Origin: Cognataquiflexum rubidum
Lineage (GTDB): Bacteria > Bacteroidota > Bacteroidia > Cytophagales > Cyclobacteriaceae
Assembly (NCBI RefSeq): GCF_022538115.1
Contig: NZ_JAKZAL010000015.1
Coordinates: 1 to 64,000 of the forward strand
Length of the DNA stretch: 64,000 nt
Direction of reading: 5' to 3'
Translations under genes and position numbers: made by a program
Notes under the pieces: generated by a model
Told to the model about the DNA's origin: nothing
The model's database searches: none
Seen by the model: the letters and a program-made list of their open reading frames with translations, nothing else
Shown: positions 45,529 through 56,115 of the stretch, in pieces
How the letters are laid out: the number at the start of each line of letters is the position of its first letter
Position numbering within the stretch: position 1 is the first letter of the stretch

Positions 45529-48470
45529 TTCAAAGCTTCTTTTATTTTTTTCAATAATTCAGAAGCATCAATAGGTTTTGAAACATAACCTGTAAAGCCA
45601 CTCTGGTCGATTTTTTCTATCAAATCCTGCTTTGCTGCGGCAGATAATGCCAAAACCGGGACATTTGAGATTGATTTAATGAGTTTTGTAGCCTCAAAAC
45701 CGTCCATGACAGGCATTTGGATATCCATTAAAACACAATCATACTTTTCATTTTTGACAGCATCAACAGCTTCTTTGCCGTTGTTTACCCTATCATAGTC
45801 AATGCCCCACTTTTTGATGATTTTTCCAAGAACAAGTGCATTTACATCGTTGTCCTCAGCCATCAACAATTTTATTTTATCGAAAGGCAACATGGCCGCA
45901 TTTTCCTTTTGGGGCACCGGGACAAAGAGTTTTTTGGTTTTTTCGAAAACAATTTCAAAAAAGAAGGTAGAACCCATTCCCAATTCTGACTCAAGGCCGA
46001 TCTGACTGTTCATCTGTTCAAGCAACCTCTTGGTAATGGAAAGACCCAATCCGGTTCCTCCATATTTTTTGCTGAAAGAATGGTGAATCTGATCAAATTG
46101 GTTGAATATCCGCGATTGGTGTTCTTTTGCTATGCCAATGCCGCTATCCTTAACCGAAAAATATACCCTGATTTTTTCATCCAAGAACTCACTTATCCTG
46201 ACCTCAATCTCTACCTCTCCGTTGTTGGTAAACTTAAGGGCATTTGTAATCAGGTTATTCAAAATTTGGGCAAGTCTGACTTTATCGCCTTTTACCTCTT
46301 GATTTAATTCCTCCTGGATATTGAGGGTAAGTCTATTTCGACTGTCTTTGGCATGGAATTCCAAGCCTTTTACCACCTGATTGACAACTTCCTTCAAATT
46401 CATCGGGTTGTATTCCAAGGTAAGCTTGCCGGCTTCGATTTTTTGGTAATCCAATAAATCATTGATCATGATGATCAGGTTATCCACCGCAAAATTGATG
46501 GTATTCAAAGCAGATGCTTGCTGGGAAGTATGCTCGTCCTGGAGCAAGGTATAAACGGAACCGGAAATGGCATTGAGAGGGGTCCTCAATTCATGGCTGA
46601 TCATGGATAAAAATTCAGATTTTATCTGACTTGCTCTTTCGGCCTGCTCTCGGGCATTTTTAAGGTTTTCTTCAAATCTCTTTTGATCCGTAATATCCGT
46701 GAGGTACCCATACCAAACCACATCCCCACTTTCCAATAATTCCGGTTTTGCTGCCCCATAAACCCACTTAAACTGTCCATTTGAAGGTTCTTTGACCCTG
46801 AATTGACAATTCCAAGGCCTCAATGTCCGAGCTGACGTCACTGTTGAAGTAAGGACTAAGGCAATATCTTCGGGATGAACTTTATTAATGGCAAGGCTGA
46901 TGTCACTGAAATCCTTCAATTCACCCTCTTTGATTCCCAACAAGTCTTTTATTCCCGGACTTAAGTAGGAGAACTTCATTTCGCCTTCTTTGTCAAGAAC
47001 AAATTGATAAAGAGCACCTGGAACCTGTTCGGTCAGATGGAGTAAGAAGTCGGAGGAATCCTGAAGTGTTTGCTCAAGATTGACACGCTCTGAAATATCT
47101 CTTGCAAAAGAAACAATGTATTTATTCTGATTACTTTCTACCAAACTGCAATTCACTTCCATGTGAATCCCCGATTTATCCGGCTTGGAATATTGGGTTT
47201 TGTACATCAGGTTTTTATCCCTTGCCAATTGGCTGAGGAGGTTTTCCCAAGCACTGACTTCAACAAAGCGTGCGTCGAAATCCCCGATTTTATTTGTTTT
47301 GCCTGAACCCATTATAAGACCAAGTTTTTGATTGGCTTCTTGGTTTGCAAATATGATTGTACCCGAAATGTCTGAAATCAATATTGATTCCGGGGAGTGT
47401 TCAAACATTTCTTTATATAACCCCAACTCACTCAGAAGGTCATTTTCTTCTGAAATATCCCGGATAGTTCCAAAGACCTTTGAAACACCGTTATCTTTAA
47501 ACTGGCTTTTCCCAATTATCCTTACCCATTTTTCATGTTGAAGTCTTGTTTTTATTTTAAGCCTGAGGTCAAAGTCTTTGCCTATAGCCATCAATTCGGT
47601 CATTGACTTCTGGATTATGGACCGAAAATCCGGTAAAAAATAATTGATCAATTGTTCTATGCTCAAAAAATCACTTTGCTCCAATTCAAGGATTGAAAAA
47701 AGACCTTCACTCAAAATCACCTTATTTTCAGGCATTGTGATTTCCCATAATCCGGATTTTGAAACGATTTCACCAAGTTTGGTAAGTTCAATTTTCCAGG
47801 CTAGACCATCTTTAGCAAGCCGCTGCGCTGTGGTATCTCTTCCAACAGCATAAAACACCCCATCCAAAAAATTAACATTCCATTCAATCCATTTGAAATC
47901 CCCATTTTTCGAAATCATTCTAGCCTCAAAATGGCCGAAGGACATCCCGCTTTTGAAATCCAACAATAATTGCTGAACCTTTGACAAATCCTCAGGATGA
48001 AAAAACTGACACAGCTCGACATTTGTCATCTCTTCCGGAGCGTATCCCAACACTTCTTTGGATGAATTACTGATCCAGGTAAGAAAATTTTCTTGACCGA
48101 CACCCACTAGGTCATGAGTATTCTTGAAAAACTCTCCGGTCTCTTTTTTGGAAGGCATTCCAAGTGCCCTCATTTCTTTTCCCTTATAAAAAAGAAAATA
48201 ATTTGAGCCGTTGTCCTGTGGCAACTCAATGTTAAAAACAAATTCGTGGTCGAGGTAACTGATAATCATCTCCTCACTGAAGATGTAGGAATTGATATCC
48301 AACCCCAAACCTACCAAGGTTTTGTCTTCTAATTTGTCTCCGATTATTTTATCGAAAGATTCATTTGTATAAAAAATATTATATGGATAGGTATCATCGG
48401 CCAAGAAAACCATCTCTGATGATTCATAAATAATCTTCTTGAATGTATTGTTAATACCTCTTTCCTTCAT
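45519..48470 (-). CDS. Soluble hybrid sensor histidine kinase with PAS array and receiver
   Basis: 983 residues without clear membrane helices. Roughly five PAS/PAC domains (about 10-100, 115-215, 235-345, 350-465, 475-600), HisKA with phospho-acceptor in MISHELRTPLN (His626), HATPase_c with NALKF, DSGIGI and GTGLGLSI, then a receiver domain with AEDND acidic pocket, phospho-acceptor Asp916 (VLMDIQMPVMDG) and KPID. Input ligand unknown. ATG 48470 follows an in-frame TTG 9 bp upstream. No response-regulator gene is adjacent, so output may be a phosphorelay. Confidence 0.92.
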   Translation of the reverse strand: MKERGINNTFKKIIYESSEMVFLADDTYPYNIFYTNESFDKIIGDKLEDKTLVGLGLDINSYIFSEEMIISYLDHEFVFNIELPQDNGSNYFLFYKGKEMRALGMPSKKETGEFFKNTHDLVGVGQENFLTWISNSSKEVLGYAPEEMTNVELCQFFHPEDLSKVQQLLLDFKSGMSFGHFEARMISKNGDFKWIEWNVNFLDGVFYAVGRDTTAQRLAKDGLAWKIELTKLGEIVSKSGLWEITMPENKVILSEGLFSILELEQSDFLSIEQLINYFLPDFRSIIQKSMTELMAIGKDFDLRLKIKTRLQHEKWVRIIGKSQFKDNGVSKVFGTIRDISEENDLLSELGLYKEMFEHSPESILISDISGTIIFANQEANQKLGLIMGSGKTNKIGDFDARFVEVSAWENLLSQLARDKNLMYKTQYSKPDKSGIHMEVNCSLVESNQNKYIVSFARDISERVNLEQTLQDSSDFLLHLTEQVPGALYQFVLDKEGEMKFSYLSPGIKDLLGIKEGELKDFSDISLAINKVHPEDIALVLTSTVTSARTLRPWNCQFRVKEPSNGQFKWVYGAAKPELLESGDVVWYGYLTDITDQKRFEENLKNAREQAERASQIKSEFLSMISHELRTPLNAISGSVYTLLQDEHTSQQASALNTINFAVDNLIIMINDLLDYQKIEAGKLTLEYNPMNLKEVVNQVVKGLEFHAKDSRNRLTLNIQEELNQEVKGDKVRLAQILNNLITNALKFTNNGEVEIEVRISEFLDEKIRVYFSVKDSGIGIAKEHQSRIFNQFDQIHHSFSKKYGGTGLGLSITKRLLEQMNSQIGLESELGMGSTFFFEIVFEKTKKLFVPVPQKENAAMLPFDKIKLLMAEDNDVNALVLGKIIKKWGIDYDRVNNGKEAVDAVKNEKYDCVLMDIQMPVMDGFEATKLIKSISNVPVLALSAAAKQDLIEKIDQSGFTGYVSKPIDASELLKKIKEALNHF

Positions 48471-48611
48471 GGGAAACAATTCTCTGGGACTTAAATTAAA
48501 ATCTCTTGTAATGGGTGCTAAGCCTGGTGTGAACTTATGCTGTAAACATACATTAAATTGTTTTTTGACACAAATAAATTGTAATTAAATATTTAATAAA
48601 ATATGCAAATA

Positions 48612-49853
48612 TCATATACCAAATTCAACCTGGAACATCCCTGTCCAAGAGTTGCCAGCATTTTCAAACCTAGATAGTCCCTCCAGCCACTTATATCCCA
48701 CATTTCCCTGCAACTTTATCCGATGTCCATTGATATAGTAGGTATATCCGAGAAGCGCCTCTTCAATTTTATTCTGAAACTCTGAAATTGATTGGTCAGG
48801 ATTCACAAAAGCATATCTTACCGCAAATTCCGATTTTTGGGAAACCATCTTACTCACTTGGATATTTAAACCTTTTCCAACCTGCACATACCGAATATCA
48901 CCGGCTTCATTGGTAGTTATTGGATCCGGGCTATTTCGTTGGAAATATTCTGTCATTATCGAATTTCCACGGTACTTAAACACTGCATCTACTATCAAGG
49001 TGTTTAAGTTTCTTGCTTCGAATAATGGCAATCCAAGTTGCCCGCCGGTTCTGGTTGATTTGAGGTTTTTTGAATACGTCAAACCCATGGCTAATTTTGG
49101 GGTTTCTTCAAATTCAGTATCTCCTTCAGAATAATCACCATTATTGGAAAATAATCCAAAAGGAAGATACTCAACCCTTCCGGTATAAGCCAATCCTGTG
49201 TTTGTTTTCGAGGCATTTCTACCCTCTCCGGTTGTAATTGCCCCCTTTAACTGAAAAAAGGAGTTGTCCTTTAATTTTTTGGTATAATAACCAAAAAAAC
49301 CAAAATCACGGTCAATGGTAAATGCAGCATTTGCTATAGACCTATCGGCAAACTGAAGGTTTCCTGAACTGATGACCCGTTGACGGTTACCGGGCAGTTT
49401 GGACTGTCCAAAACCAAAATAAAGATTTTTTGTAGGAAAATAATAAACAATCGCATCTCTAATCGGCTGAGCTATTCCGCTTGATTCTAAATCAAGGTCA
49501 GCTTTTGAAAAACCAAGTTGTATGTAATATTGGAATTTGGGATTAAGAATGTATCCATCGAATCTCAATCGGAGTCGTCTTACCCTCATCTCAAACTCAT
49601 TTATTGTGATATCGTCCCCGTCGAGGGTGTTGAACCCCGCCCTGTTTTGCATTCTAAATCTTAAATTCATCAGAAAAAGCGAATCCTTTGAAAAGCTGAC
49701 ACCTTCTTTTACATCTAACTGCGCTCGTTCATCGGATTCAACTGTTTGTCCAATTGCATTTTGAGCCATTGATGATAAAAATACCAAGAAAATCAAGGTC
49801 TGAATTACCGTGATTTTTTCGGAAGACAATATCAAATGGAAATTTTTGATCAT
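48612..49853 (-). CDS. Phosphate-selective porin (OprO/OprP-like)
   Basis: 413 residues. Long N-terminus followed by a signal peptide (about 16-36, ending AIGQ), then a beta-barrel body with alternating strands (FRMQNRAGFNTLDGDDI, FEMRVRRLRLRFDGYI, YYIQLGFSKADLDLES) and a C-terminal aromatic strand (WTGMFQVEFGI). RFDGYILNPKFQYYIQ is characteristic of PF07396. Probably moves anions across the outer membrane; pho control is not visible. It lies downstream of acn, after that gene's terminator. Confidence 0.85.
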   Translation of the reverse strand: MIKNFHLILSSEKITVIQTLIFLVFLSSMAQNAIGQTVESDERAQLDVKEGVSFSKDSLFLMNLRFRMQNRAGFNTLDGDDITINEFEMRVRRLRLRFDGYILNPKFQYYIQLGFSKADLDLESSGIAQPIRDAIVYYFPTKNLYFGFGQSKLPGNRQRVISSGNLQFADRSIANAAFTIDRDFGFFGYYTKKLKDNSFFQLKGAITTGEGRNASKTNTGLAYTGRVEYLPFGLFSNNGDYSEGDTEFEETPKLAMGLTYSKNLKSTRTGGQLGLPLFEARNLNTLIVDAVFKYRGNSIMTEYFQRNSPDPITTNEAGDIRYVQVGKGLNIQVSKMVSQKSEFAVRYAFVNPDQSISEFQNKIEEALLGYTYYINGHRIKLQGNVGYKWLEGLSRFENAGNSWTGMFQVEFGI

Positions 49854-49880
49854 TTACAATCGACTTAAAAATTTGAATAA

Positions 49881-49912
49881 ATAAAAAGGCTGTAGAATTT
49901 ATTCTACAGCCT
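49881..49912 (-). terminator. Terminator of aconitase gene
   Basis: 11-bp stem AGGCTGTAGAA / TTCTACAGCCT with loop of four, then five T on the minus strand (49883-49887). Lies 23 bp after the acn stop and 28 bp upstream of the porin gene start. Confidence 0.88.
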
Positions 49913-49934
49913 GTACTTCTAATTACTTTGAAAA

Positions 49935-52196
49935 TTATATTTCCTCTTTGATCAGATTTAGAGCAGAGCCTGCCACAAACCAACCAATCTGTCCTTCATT
50001 ATAGGTATGATTGACCGCTATTTCGTTTTTGGTTCCATTAGCATGATTCAAAACCACGGTCAAGGGCTTGCCAGGTTTGAATTCGGTCAATCCTACAATA
50101 TCAATGGAATCATCTTCCTGAATCAGGTCATAATCCGATGGATTTGCAAATGTGAGAGCCAACATACCCTGTTTTTTAAGGTTTGTTTCATGGATTCTTG
50201 CAAAAGACTTCACCAATATTGCCCTGACTCCCAAGAACCTTGGTTCCATGGCGGCATGCTCTCTCGAGGAGCCTTCTCCATAGTTTTCATCACCTACGAC
50301 TATTGATCCGATTGCATGCTGTTTGTAATGACGCTGCACGGAAGGTACCTCACCATACTCACCGGTGAGTTGATTTTTTACTTTATTGGTTTCCAAATTG
50401 AAAGCATTTTGAGCACCAATGAGCATATTATTGGAAATGTTATCCAAATGACCTCTGTATCTCAGCCAAGGACCCGCCATGGAAATATGGTCTGTTGTAC
50501 ATTTGCCTTTTGCCTTGATCAGAAGTTTCAAACCCTTCAGATCCGTTCCTTCCCAAGCTTTAAATGGTTCGAGCAATTGTAATCTATCAGATTTGGGATC
50601 AACGAGTACACTCACCTTGGATCCATCTGCAGCAGGTGCTTGGTAACCTGCATCTTCAACAGCAAAACCTTTGGTAGGCAATTCAAGACCACTTGGCTCT
50701 TCCAATCTCACTGATTCACCTCGTTCATTGATCAGGGAATCTGTCAAAGGATTGAAGGTCAAATCTCCTGCGATAGCCATAGCGGTTACGATTTCGGGAG
50801 AAGCTACAAAAGAGTGTGTATTTGGATTTCCATCTGCTCTTTTTGCAAAGTTTCTGTTGAAAGACGTGATGATAGAATTCTTTTCTTGCTTTTCAGCTCC
50901 ATGTCTTGCCCATTGTCCAATGCAAGGACCGCAGGCATTGGCCAAAACAACTCCTCCCATGTTTTCAAAAATCCCAAGAAAACCATCTCTTTCGACAGTA
51001 AATCTTACCTGCTCTGATCCAGGAGTAATGGTGTATTCTGACTTGGCGGTCAGTTTTTTGTCAACGGCCTGCTGTGCCAATGAAGCCGCTCTGGAAATAT
51101 CCTCGTAAGATGAATTGGTACATGAACCGATCAACCCGACCTCTAACTTGGCAGGCCATCCGTTTTCTCGCACAGCTGCTGCGAATTTTGAAATCGGCCA
51201 AGCCAAATCCGGAGTAAATGGCCCATTGATATGTGGCTCAAGTTCAGAAAGATTGATTTCAATGACCTGATCAAAATATTTCTCGGGAGAGGAATACACT
51301 TCCTCATCTCCTGTAAGATGAGCCTTGATCGTATTGGCCATATCTGCGATGTCCCCTCTTTCAGTTCCTCTCAAATAAGCTTCGGATTTTTCATCATAAC
51401 CAAAAATTGAAGTTGTAGCACCGATTTCGGCTCCCATGTTACAAATAGTTCCTTTTCCTGTTGCAGAAAGGGATCTTGCACCATCTCCAAAATATTCAAC
51501 CACAGCTCCTGTACCACCTTTTACAGTGAGGATTCCGGCCACTTTAAGTATCACGTCTTTGGCTGATGTCCATCCGGAAAGTCTACCGGTCAATTTAACT
51601 CCGATTAATTTTGGAAACTTCAGTTCCCAGGGCAAGCCTGCCATCACATCACAGGCGTCGGCACCACCAACCCCAATGGCAATCATTCCCAACCCACCGG
51701 CATTTGGGGTATGGGAATCAGTCCCGATCATCATTCCTCCTGGAAAAGCATAATTTTCCAATACGACTTGGTGAATGATACCCGCTCCGGGTTTCCAAAA
51801 ACCTATTCCATATTTATTGGAGACAGAAGAAAGAAAGTCATATACCTCTTTATTCTTATCATTTGCTTTTTTGAGATCCGCCAATGCGCCGATTTCAGCT
51901 TGGATGAGGTGATCGCAATGTACCGTAGATGGAACTGCGACCTTATCTCTTCCTGCCTGCATAAACTGTAAAAGTGCCATCTGTGCAGTTGCATCCTGCA
52001 TGGCCACCCTATCAGGATTGAAATCGACATATGACACACCTCTTTGGAAAGAAGAATTCGCTTCTCCTTGGGTAAGGTGTGCATACAATATTTTTTCGGT
52101 CAAGGTTAGGGGTCTTCCTACTGCTTTTCTGGCAGCTTCCACCCTTGACGGGAATTTGGAGTAGACCGCCTTAATCATTTCTATATCAAATGCCAT
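49935..52196 (-). CDS. acn: Aconitate hydratase, mitochondrial-type
   Basis: 753 residues. Isomerises citrate to isocitrate through a [4Fe-4S] cluster. Iron-sulfur cysteines are in [10 protein letters not shown] and ACGPCIGQ. Also [23 protein letters not shown] and [23 protein letters not shown] (C-terminal swivel domain), [16 protein letters not shown]. The sequence resembles mitochondrial aconitase (about 750-780 residues) rather than the bacterial AcnA or AcnB. Alone in its transcript, with its own terminator. Confidence 0.96.
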   Translation of the reverse strand: MAFDIEMIKAVYSKFPSRVEAARKAVGRPLTLTEKILYAHLTQGEANSSFQRGVSYVDFNPDRVAMQDATAQMALLQFMQAGRDKVAVPSTVHCDHLIQAEIGALADLKKANDKNKEVYDFLSSVSNKYGIGFWKPGAGIIHQVVLENYAFPGGMMIGTDSHTPNAGGLGMIAIGVGGADACDVMAGLPWELKFPKLIGVKLTGRLSGWTSAKDVILKVAGILTVKGGTGAVVEYFGDGARSLSATGKGTICNMGAEIGATTSIFGYDEKSEAYLRGTERGDIADMANTIKAHLTGDEEVYSSPEKYFDQVIEINLSELEPHINGPFTPDLAWPISKFAAAVRENGWPAKLEVGLIGSCTNSSYEDISRAASLAQQAVDKKLTAKSEYTITPGSEQVRFTVERDGFLGIFENMGGVVLANACGPCIGQWARHGAEKQEKNSIITSFNRNFAKRADGNPNTHSFVASPEIVTAMAIAGDLTFNPLTDSLINERGESVRLEEPSGLELPTKGFAVEDAGYQAPAADGSKVSVLVDPKSDRLQLLEPFKAWEGTDLKGLKLLIKAKGKCTTDHISMAGPWLRYRGHLDNISNNMLIGAQNAFNLETNKVKNQLTGEYGEVPSVQRHYKQHAIGSIVVGDENYGEGSSREHAAMEPRFLGVRAILVKSFARIHETNLKKQGMLALTFANPSDYDLIQEDDSIDIVGLTEFKPGKPLTVVLNHANGTKNEIAVNHTYNEGQIGWFVAGSALNLIKEEI

Positions 52197-52676
52197 TGGG
52201 AATTGTATTTAAAATGTTGAGAAGGTTAATTTTATCGTTCGCAAAGATAAAAAAACAGGGCAAAATTGGAAGTATTTTCCCTTAAGCTAGGTCATTTATT
52301 TAGCCTAAATGTCTTAAAATTTTCAAATTCGCCAATTATTCAGGACAGTCACGCATTCTGTTCCTGTATTGACCTCGAAATCCAAAATAAACTTTGAAAG
52401 TAGATTTTTGATGATTTCAGTCTTTTTGGTTTCTTTTCCCCAATTTAAATTCAAAAAAAAACTCTTCACAATTGACACTAATTTGAGGGATTTTGATTTT
52501 CAATTTTCGGAATTTTTTTTTAAAATGTAAAAAAGTGATTTTCATATAAATAGAAGTAATTTCCAATTTTATATTTTTAATCCTAAATAGTCAAACTTCA
52601 AACCTAAAATACAAAAACCCTATCCTTTGGTTCTAAAAATGTCTACATTTCCTGCCTAAATCAAATCCAAACACCT
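52197..52676. other. 480-bp divergent intergenic region
   Basis: Lies between acn (minus) and the 7TM kinase (plus). It holds the acn -7 box at 52242-52249. The rest is strongly AT-rich with A and T runs (for example nine A at 52455-52463) and no frame over 30 codons or stable hairpin that I can see. Confidence 0.5.
52242..52249 (-). promoter_or_regulatory. Bacteroidota -7 box candidate for acn
   Basis: Minus-strand TATCTTTG fits TAnnTTTG, 46 bp before ATG 52196. Confidence 0.5.
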
Positions 52677-54425
52677 GTGGAACTGAATATTTTTTCCATT
52701 ACCCTTTTGGTATCGGGAATTATTGTAGCGGCAATTTCCACTGTAATCATTTACAGATTAGGAGATTCCGTGAGGTGGTTTGCATTTACCATGCTGTTTG
52801 TTTCGATATGGGCATTAGGGTATGGCTTTGAGCTATCTGTCAAAAGCTTGGAAGCCATGCTATTTTGGATCAAAATTGAATACATCGGTATTTCCATGGC
52901 GCCGGGAACATGGCTTTGGTTTTCTATAAAATATTCAGGTCTTGAAAAATATGCCACTCCAAAAATCTTTTTCCTGATTTTTTTGGTTCCGGCAATTACT
53001 TTTTTAATGGTGCTTACCAACGAATTTCACCACTTACATTATCAGGAAGTAACTGTAGATGAATCCGGACCTTTCCCTTTGCTTGCCATCAAAATCGGCC
53101 CTTGGTATTATATCCACCTTTCCTTTTTTTACATTTCACTCTTCGTTGGGATTTTAATATTGCTCTATAAATTCAAAAACGCTGATACCGTATTCAAAAA
53201 ACAAAACAACCTATTGGTCCTTGCAGGGCTGTTTCCCTGGGCGTTCAACTTGATTTACCTATTTGGATTCAGACCATTTGGGCATATAGACCTTACTCCT
53301 TATGCATTTTTGATCATGTATATTTTTGTCGGCATAGCGCTGATCAGATTTGACCTTTTCAGCATAAAACCGATAGCGAGAGACAAAGTATTTGAAGTTA
53401 TCACAAAAGGAATCCTGGTTTTCGATCCGCATTTCAGAATAATCGATTTCAACCCTCATATTGGGAAAATTCTGGAACAGCCTCTGTCATTTTTGATTGG
53501 AAAAAAACTTGAGGAAATTGTGGGAGAAAAAACAGAATTGGAAAGTTTCTTAAAGCAGGGAGAGAAGGTGGAGATTGAATCTTCTTTAAATTTAGTGTCA
53601 GGAAAAAAAGACCTATCCATCGAATATGTGCCCATCAAAGACAAGAAGGGCGTATCACTTGGCATGATGGTCATATTTGAAGACATCACACTCAAAAAAT
53701 CGATCCAAAACCAAATTAGGAAACAAGCAGAAGAATTAAAAAATCTCAACAGCCTCAAGGACAAACTATTCACCATTATTTCCCATGATTTGAAAGGGCC
53801 GATTTTTGGGATCAGGGAACTGATAAAATTGTCATTTGATGGCGTGATCAGCAAAGAAGAGTTTTTTGAAATCCTTCCTGAAATCAATAAAAACATGGAT
53901 TCGGTTTCGATTTTGCTTGAAAATCTTTTGGCTTGGACCAGCAGCCAATTAAAAGGAGAGTATTTGGAGAAAAAAATCTTTGAACTCGACAAGTTGGTAG
54001 AGCAGCAGGTTTCCCTTTTTGAAAAGGTAACAAAGGAAAAAGGAATTACGCTGACACTCCAAAAATATGGCAATCTCCAGGTTTTTGCTGACAAAAATAT
54101 GATCGATCTGGCTATTCGGAATCTTATCAGCAATGCGATAAAATTTTCCGGCCAAGGGGATTATGTGACCGTTATTCTCAAAGAAAATGAAGAAACCATT
54201 GCAGTCAAAGTCAAAGACACGGGGTTAGGGATATCAGAAGAAAATCTGGAAAAGCTCAAAAACAGGGAATCATTCACTACTCCCGGAAAAGACAAGACCA
54301 CAGGAACGGGATTGGGAATGCTTCTTGTGCACGATTATGTGGTCAAAAATGGAGGGGAATTGCACATCCAAAGCCAAATAGAAAAAGGAAGCGAATTCAG
54401 TTTTAGCCTTCCCAAAAATGAATAA
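52677..54425 (+). CDS. Sensor histidine kinase with 7TM N-terminal domain
   Basis: 582 residues. N-terminal seven-helix domain (about 5-225, with FELSVKSLEAMLFWIKIEYIGI and FSIKYSGLEKY, the HisKA_7TM pattern), a PAS domain (about 235-340), HisKA with ISHDLKGPIFG (His370), HATPase_c with NLISNAIKFSG, DTGLGIS and TGTGLGMLLV. The start is GTG 52677. Orphan kinase; the regulator is elsewhere. Convergent with the LuxC-like gene (8 bp gap). Confidence 0.9.
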   Translation: MELNIFSITLLVSGIIVAAISTVIIYRLGDSVRWFAFTMLFVSIWALGYGFELSVKSLEAMLFWIKIEYIGISMAPGTWLWFSIKYSGLEKYATPKIFFLIFLVPAITFLMVLTNEFHHLHYQEVTVDESGPFPLLAIKIGPWYYIHLSFFYISLFVGILILLYKFKNADTVFKKQNNLLVLAGLFPWAFNLIYLFGFRPFGHIDLTPYAFLIMYIFVGIALIRFDLFSIKPIARDKVFEVITKGILVFDPHFRIIDFNPHIGKILEQPLSFLIGKKLEEIVGEKTELESFLKQGEKVEIESSLNLVSGKKDLSIEYVPIKDKKGVSLGMMVIFEDITLKKSIQNQIRKQAEELKNLNSLKDKLFTIISHDLKGPIFGIRELIKLSFDGVISKEEFFEILPEINKNMDSVSILLENLLAWTSSQLKGEYLEKKIFELDKLVEQQVSLFEKVTKEKGITLTLQKYGNLQVFADKNMIDLAIRNLISNAIKFSGQGDYVTVILKENEETIAVKVKDTGLGISEENLEKLKNRESFTTPGKDKTTGTGLGMLLVHDYVVKNGGELHIQSQIEKGSEFSFSLPKNE

Positions 54426-54433
54426 CTATTGAA

Positions 54434-55447
54434 TTATAAAGTTTTTAAAAACGCAATGGTATCTATTCCGTCTGCATAATCTACCAAAGTGGGGCATTGG
54501 GCTTGACCAAAATCAAGGCTGTCCTCAAACCACCCTCCCCGAGAAAGCTTACATTGGATCTTATCGCTGACCCTCCTGACCAAATCATTCAGTTCCTCTA
54601 TGGTTTGATAGACTTCATAGTAAAGCACAGAAATAGGAGAAACCAGACCTTTGCTTTCCTGCAAAATCAAAAAACCGTTATCCAAATGATCTTCTTTGTT
54701 TACCAGTAAGATGGATTTATTGTATTCGTAATTGTGGAAGTACTTATGGTTATTGGCGATTTCACTGTAATCTTCAATGGAATCCATGAAAGAAATAAGA
54801 ACCTCCCTATTGGGAACAAAGATCTTTGATACATTTCTACAGCCCAAACCATAGTATTGAAAAATGTCTAGCCCAAGTTTAATATAATCCTCCTTTGATT
54901 CACCACCGTCCAATATCCCGACAGAAGTCCTGTTTTTTCTGATGATATTGGGATATTTGCCAAAGTAATACTCAAAATACCTTGCTGAATTATCACTTCC
55001 GGTAGCGATATAGGCATCTTTATTTTTGAGCATTTCCTCTACCGAAATCATTGACTTGAATTTTGGTTGGATCGATACCAGTTTTTCGATTAGCCAAAGG
55101 ATAAGCACCTGGTCCGAAGAGCTGAGTTTGATACAGGCCCGGTGACCTGTCAGCAAGACACACATCAGGTCATGAAAACCCACCGCCGGGATATTTCCTG
55201 CCATGAGAACCCCGACCGACTTTGGGTCATTGTCTGAGGGAAGATTGTAGGCCGATAGCCAATTCTCCAAACTTTCCTTTTTCAAAAAAACCAAAAGGGC
55301 ATTCAGTGCATTTTTTGTCTGTGCTGGAGAAAACCAATTGTTTTGATTTTCTACTCTTCGGCACAGATTGTCCAAATCCTCCTCGGAAATATTTTTGATA
55401 AGGCTTCCAAGTTGGTCAAATGCGTCAATTCTCTCTTCGAGGGTCAT
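54434..55447 (-). CDS. Acyl-CoA reductase, LuxC-like
   Basis: 337 residues. LuxC-like aldehyde-dehydrogenase superfamily protein that would reduce an acyl-CoA to aldehyde with NAD(P)H. Visible motifs: VGVLMAGNIPAVGFHDLMCVLLTGHRACIKLSSSD (nucleotide-binding half), ATGSDNSARYFEYYFGKYPNIIRKNR and the Cys-containing YYGLGCRNVSKIFVP, where the Cys is likely catalytic. No luxD, luxE or luciferase genes nearby. Divergent from the ferredoxin gene (143 bp apart). Confidence 0.88.
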   Translation of the reverse strand: MTLEERIDAFDQLGSLIKNISEEDLDNLCRRVENQNNWFSPAQTKNALNALLVFLKKESLENWLSAYNLPSDNDPKSVGVLMAGNIPAVGFHDLMCVLLTGHRACIKLSSSDQVLILWLIEKLVSIQPKFKSMISVEEMLKNKDAYIATGSDNSARYFEYYFGKYPNIIRKNRTSVGILDGGESKEDYIKLGLDIFQYYGLGCRNVSKIFVPNREVLISFMDSIEDYSEIANNHKYFHNYEYNKSILLVNKEDHLDNGFLILQESKGLVSPISVLYYEVYQTIEELNDLVRRVSDKIQCKLSRGGWFEDSLDFGQAQCPTLVDYADGIDTIAFLKTL

Positions 55448-55590
55448 TGTTTAGGTAATTTTGGCAAAGATATCCAATTCAAAACAATAATGATTTTTGG
55501 CCGATTGAAAATAAATTACTTAGCATGACAACTTTTTATTGCAGGAATGGTTAATTCCATGTTAATTTTGGGGAACAAAAAAAGAGGATT

Positions 55591-55938
55591 ATGGCTATAA
55601 TGATAACCGATGAGTGCATCAACTGTGGTGCCTGCGAACCAGAATGTCCTAATACCGCCATCTACGAAGGTGGTATTGAGTGGACTTGGGCTGGCGGGAC
55701 CAAGTTAAAGGAAGTGACCCTTTCGGATGGGTCAGTGCTGGATGCCAATGAAAAACAAGAACCTAGATCTGACGAGTTTTACTATATAGTCACAGAAAAA
55801 TGTACGGAATGTACCGGGTTTCATGAGGAGCCTCAATGCGCTGCGGTATGTCCGGTTGATTGCTGTGTAGACGATCCAGATCACAGAGAAACGGAGGAAG
55901 ATCTGATGGGCAAAAAGATTCTAATGCATGGAGAATAA
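55591..55938 (+). CDS. 2x[4Fe-4S] ferredoxin
   Basis: 115 residues. Two cluster-binding motifs: [13 protein letters not shown] and [21 protein letters not shown], the second with the extended spacing of YfhL-like ferredoxins. An insert of about 40 residues lies between the clusters. It carries low-potential electrons for an unknown partner; the divergent reductase at 54434 is the nearest candidate. Followed by a strong terminator, so it is monocistronic. Confidence 0.92.
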   Translation: MAIMITDECINCGACEPECPNTAIYEGGIEWTWAGGTKLKEVTLSDGSVLDANEKQEPRSDEFYYIVTEKCTECTGFHEEPQCAAVCPVDCCVDDPDHRETEEDLMGKKILMHGE

Positions 55939-55963
55939 AAAGAGGGGAATCCCCTCTTTTTTT
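55937..55963 (+). terminator. Rho-independent terminator of ferredoxin gene
   Basis: AGAGGGG AAT CCCCTCT (7 pairs, extended by A/T pairs) followed by a T run to 55963. It directly follows the stop codon. Confidence 0.93.
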
Positions 55964-56115
55964 GTTTTGATTAAGAATGAATGGTGGAATTGAACCAATA
56001 ATCAATGAAACCTTCACTTCAATTAAAAAAAACTAGATAATCCCTTGAATATGATTTTCGAATTGATTTAACTTGTCCTCAAAATAAAGGCTATATCAAA
56101 CAAAAACTTTGGCAA

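Noticed and set aside
53456-54133. Minus-strand open frame of 225 codons
   Set aside because: Lies inside the 7TM sensor kinase on the other strand; Ser/Phe-rich shadow composition, no motif.
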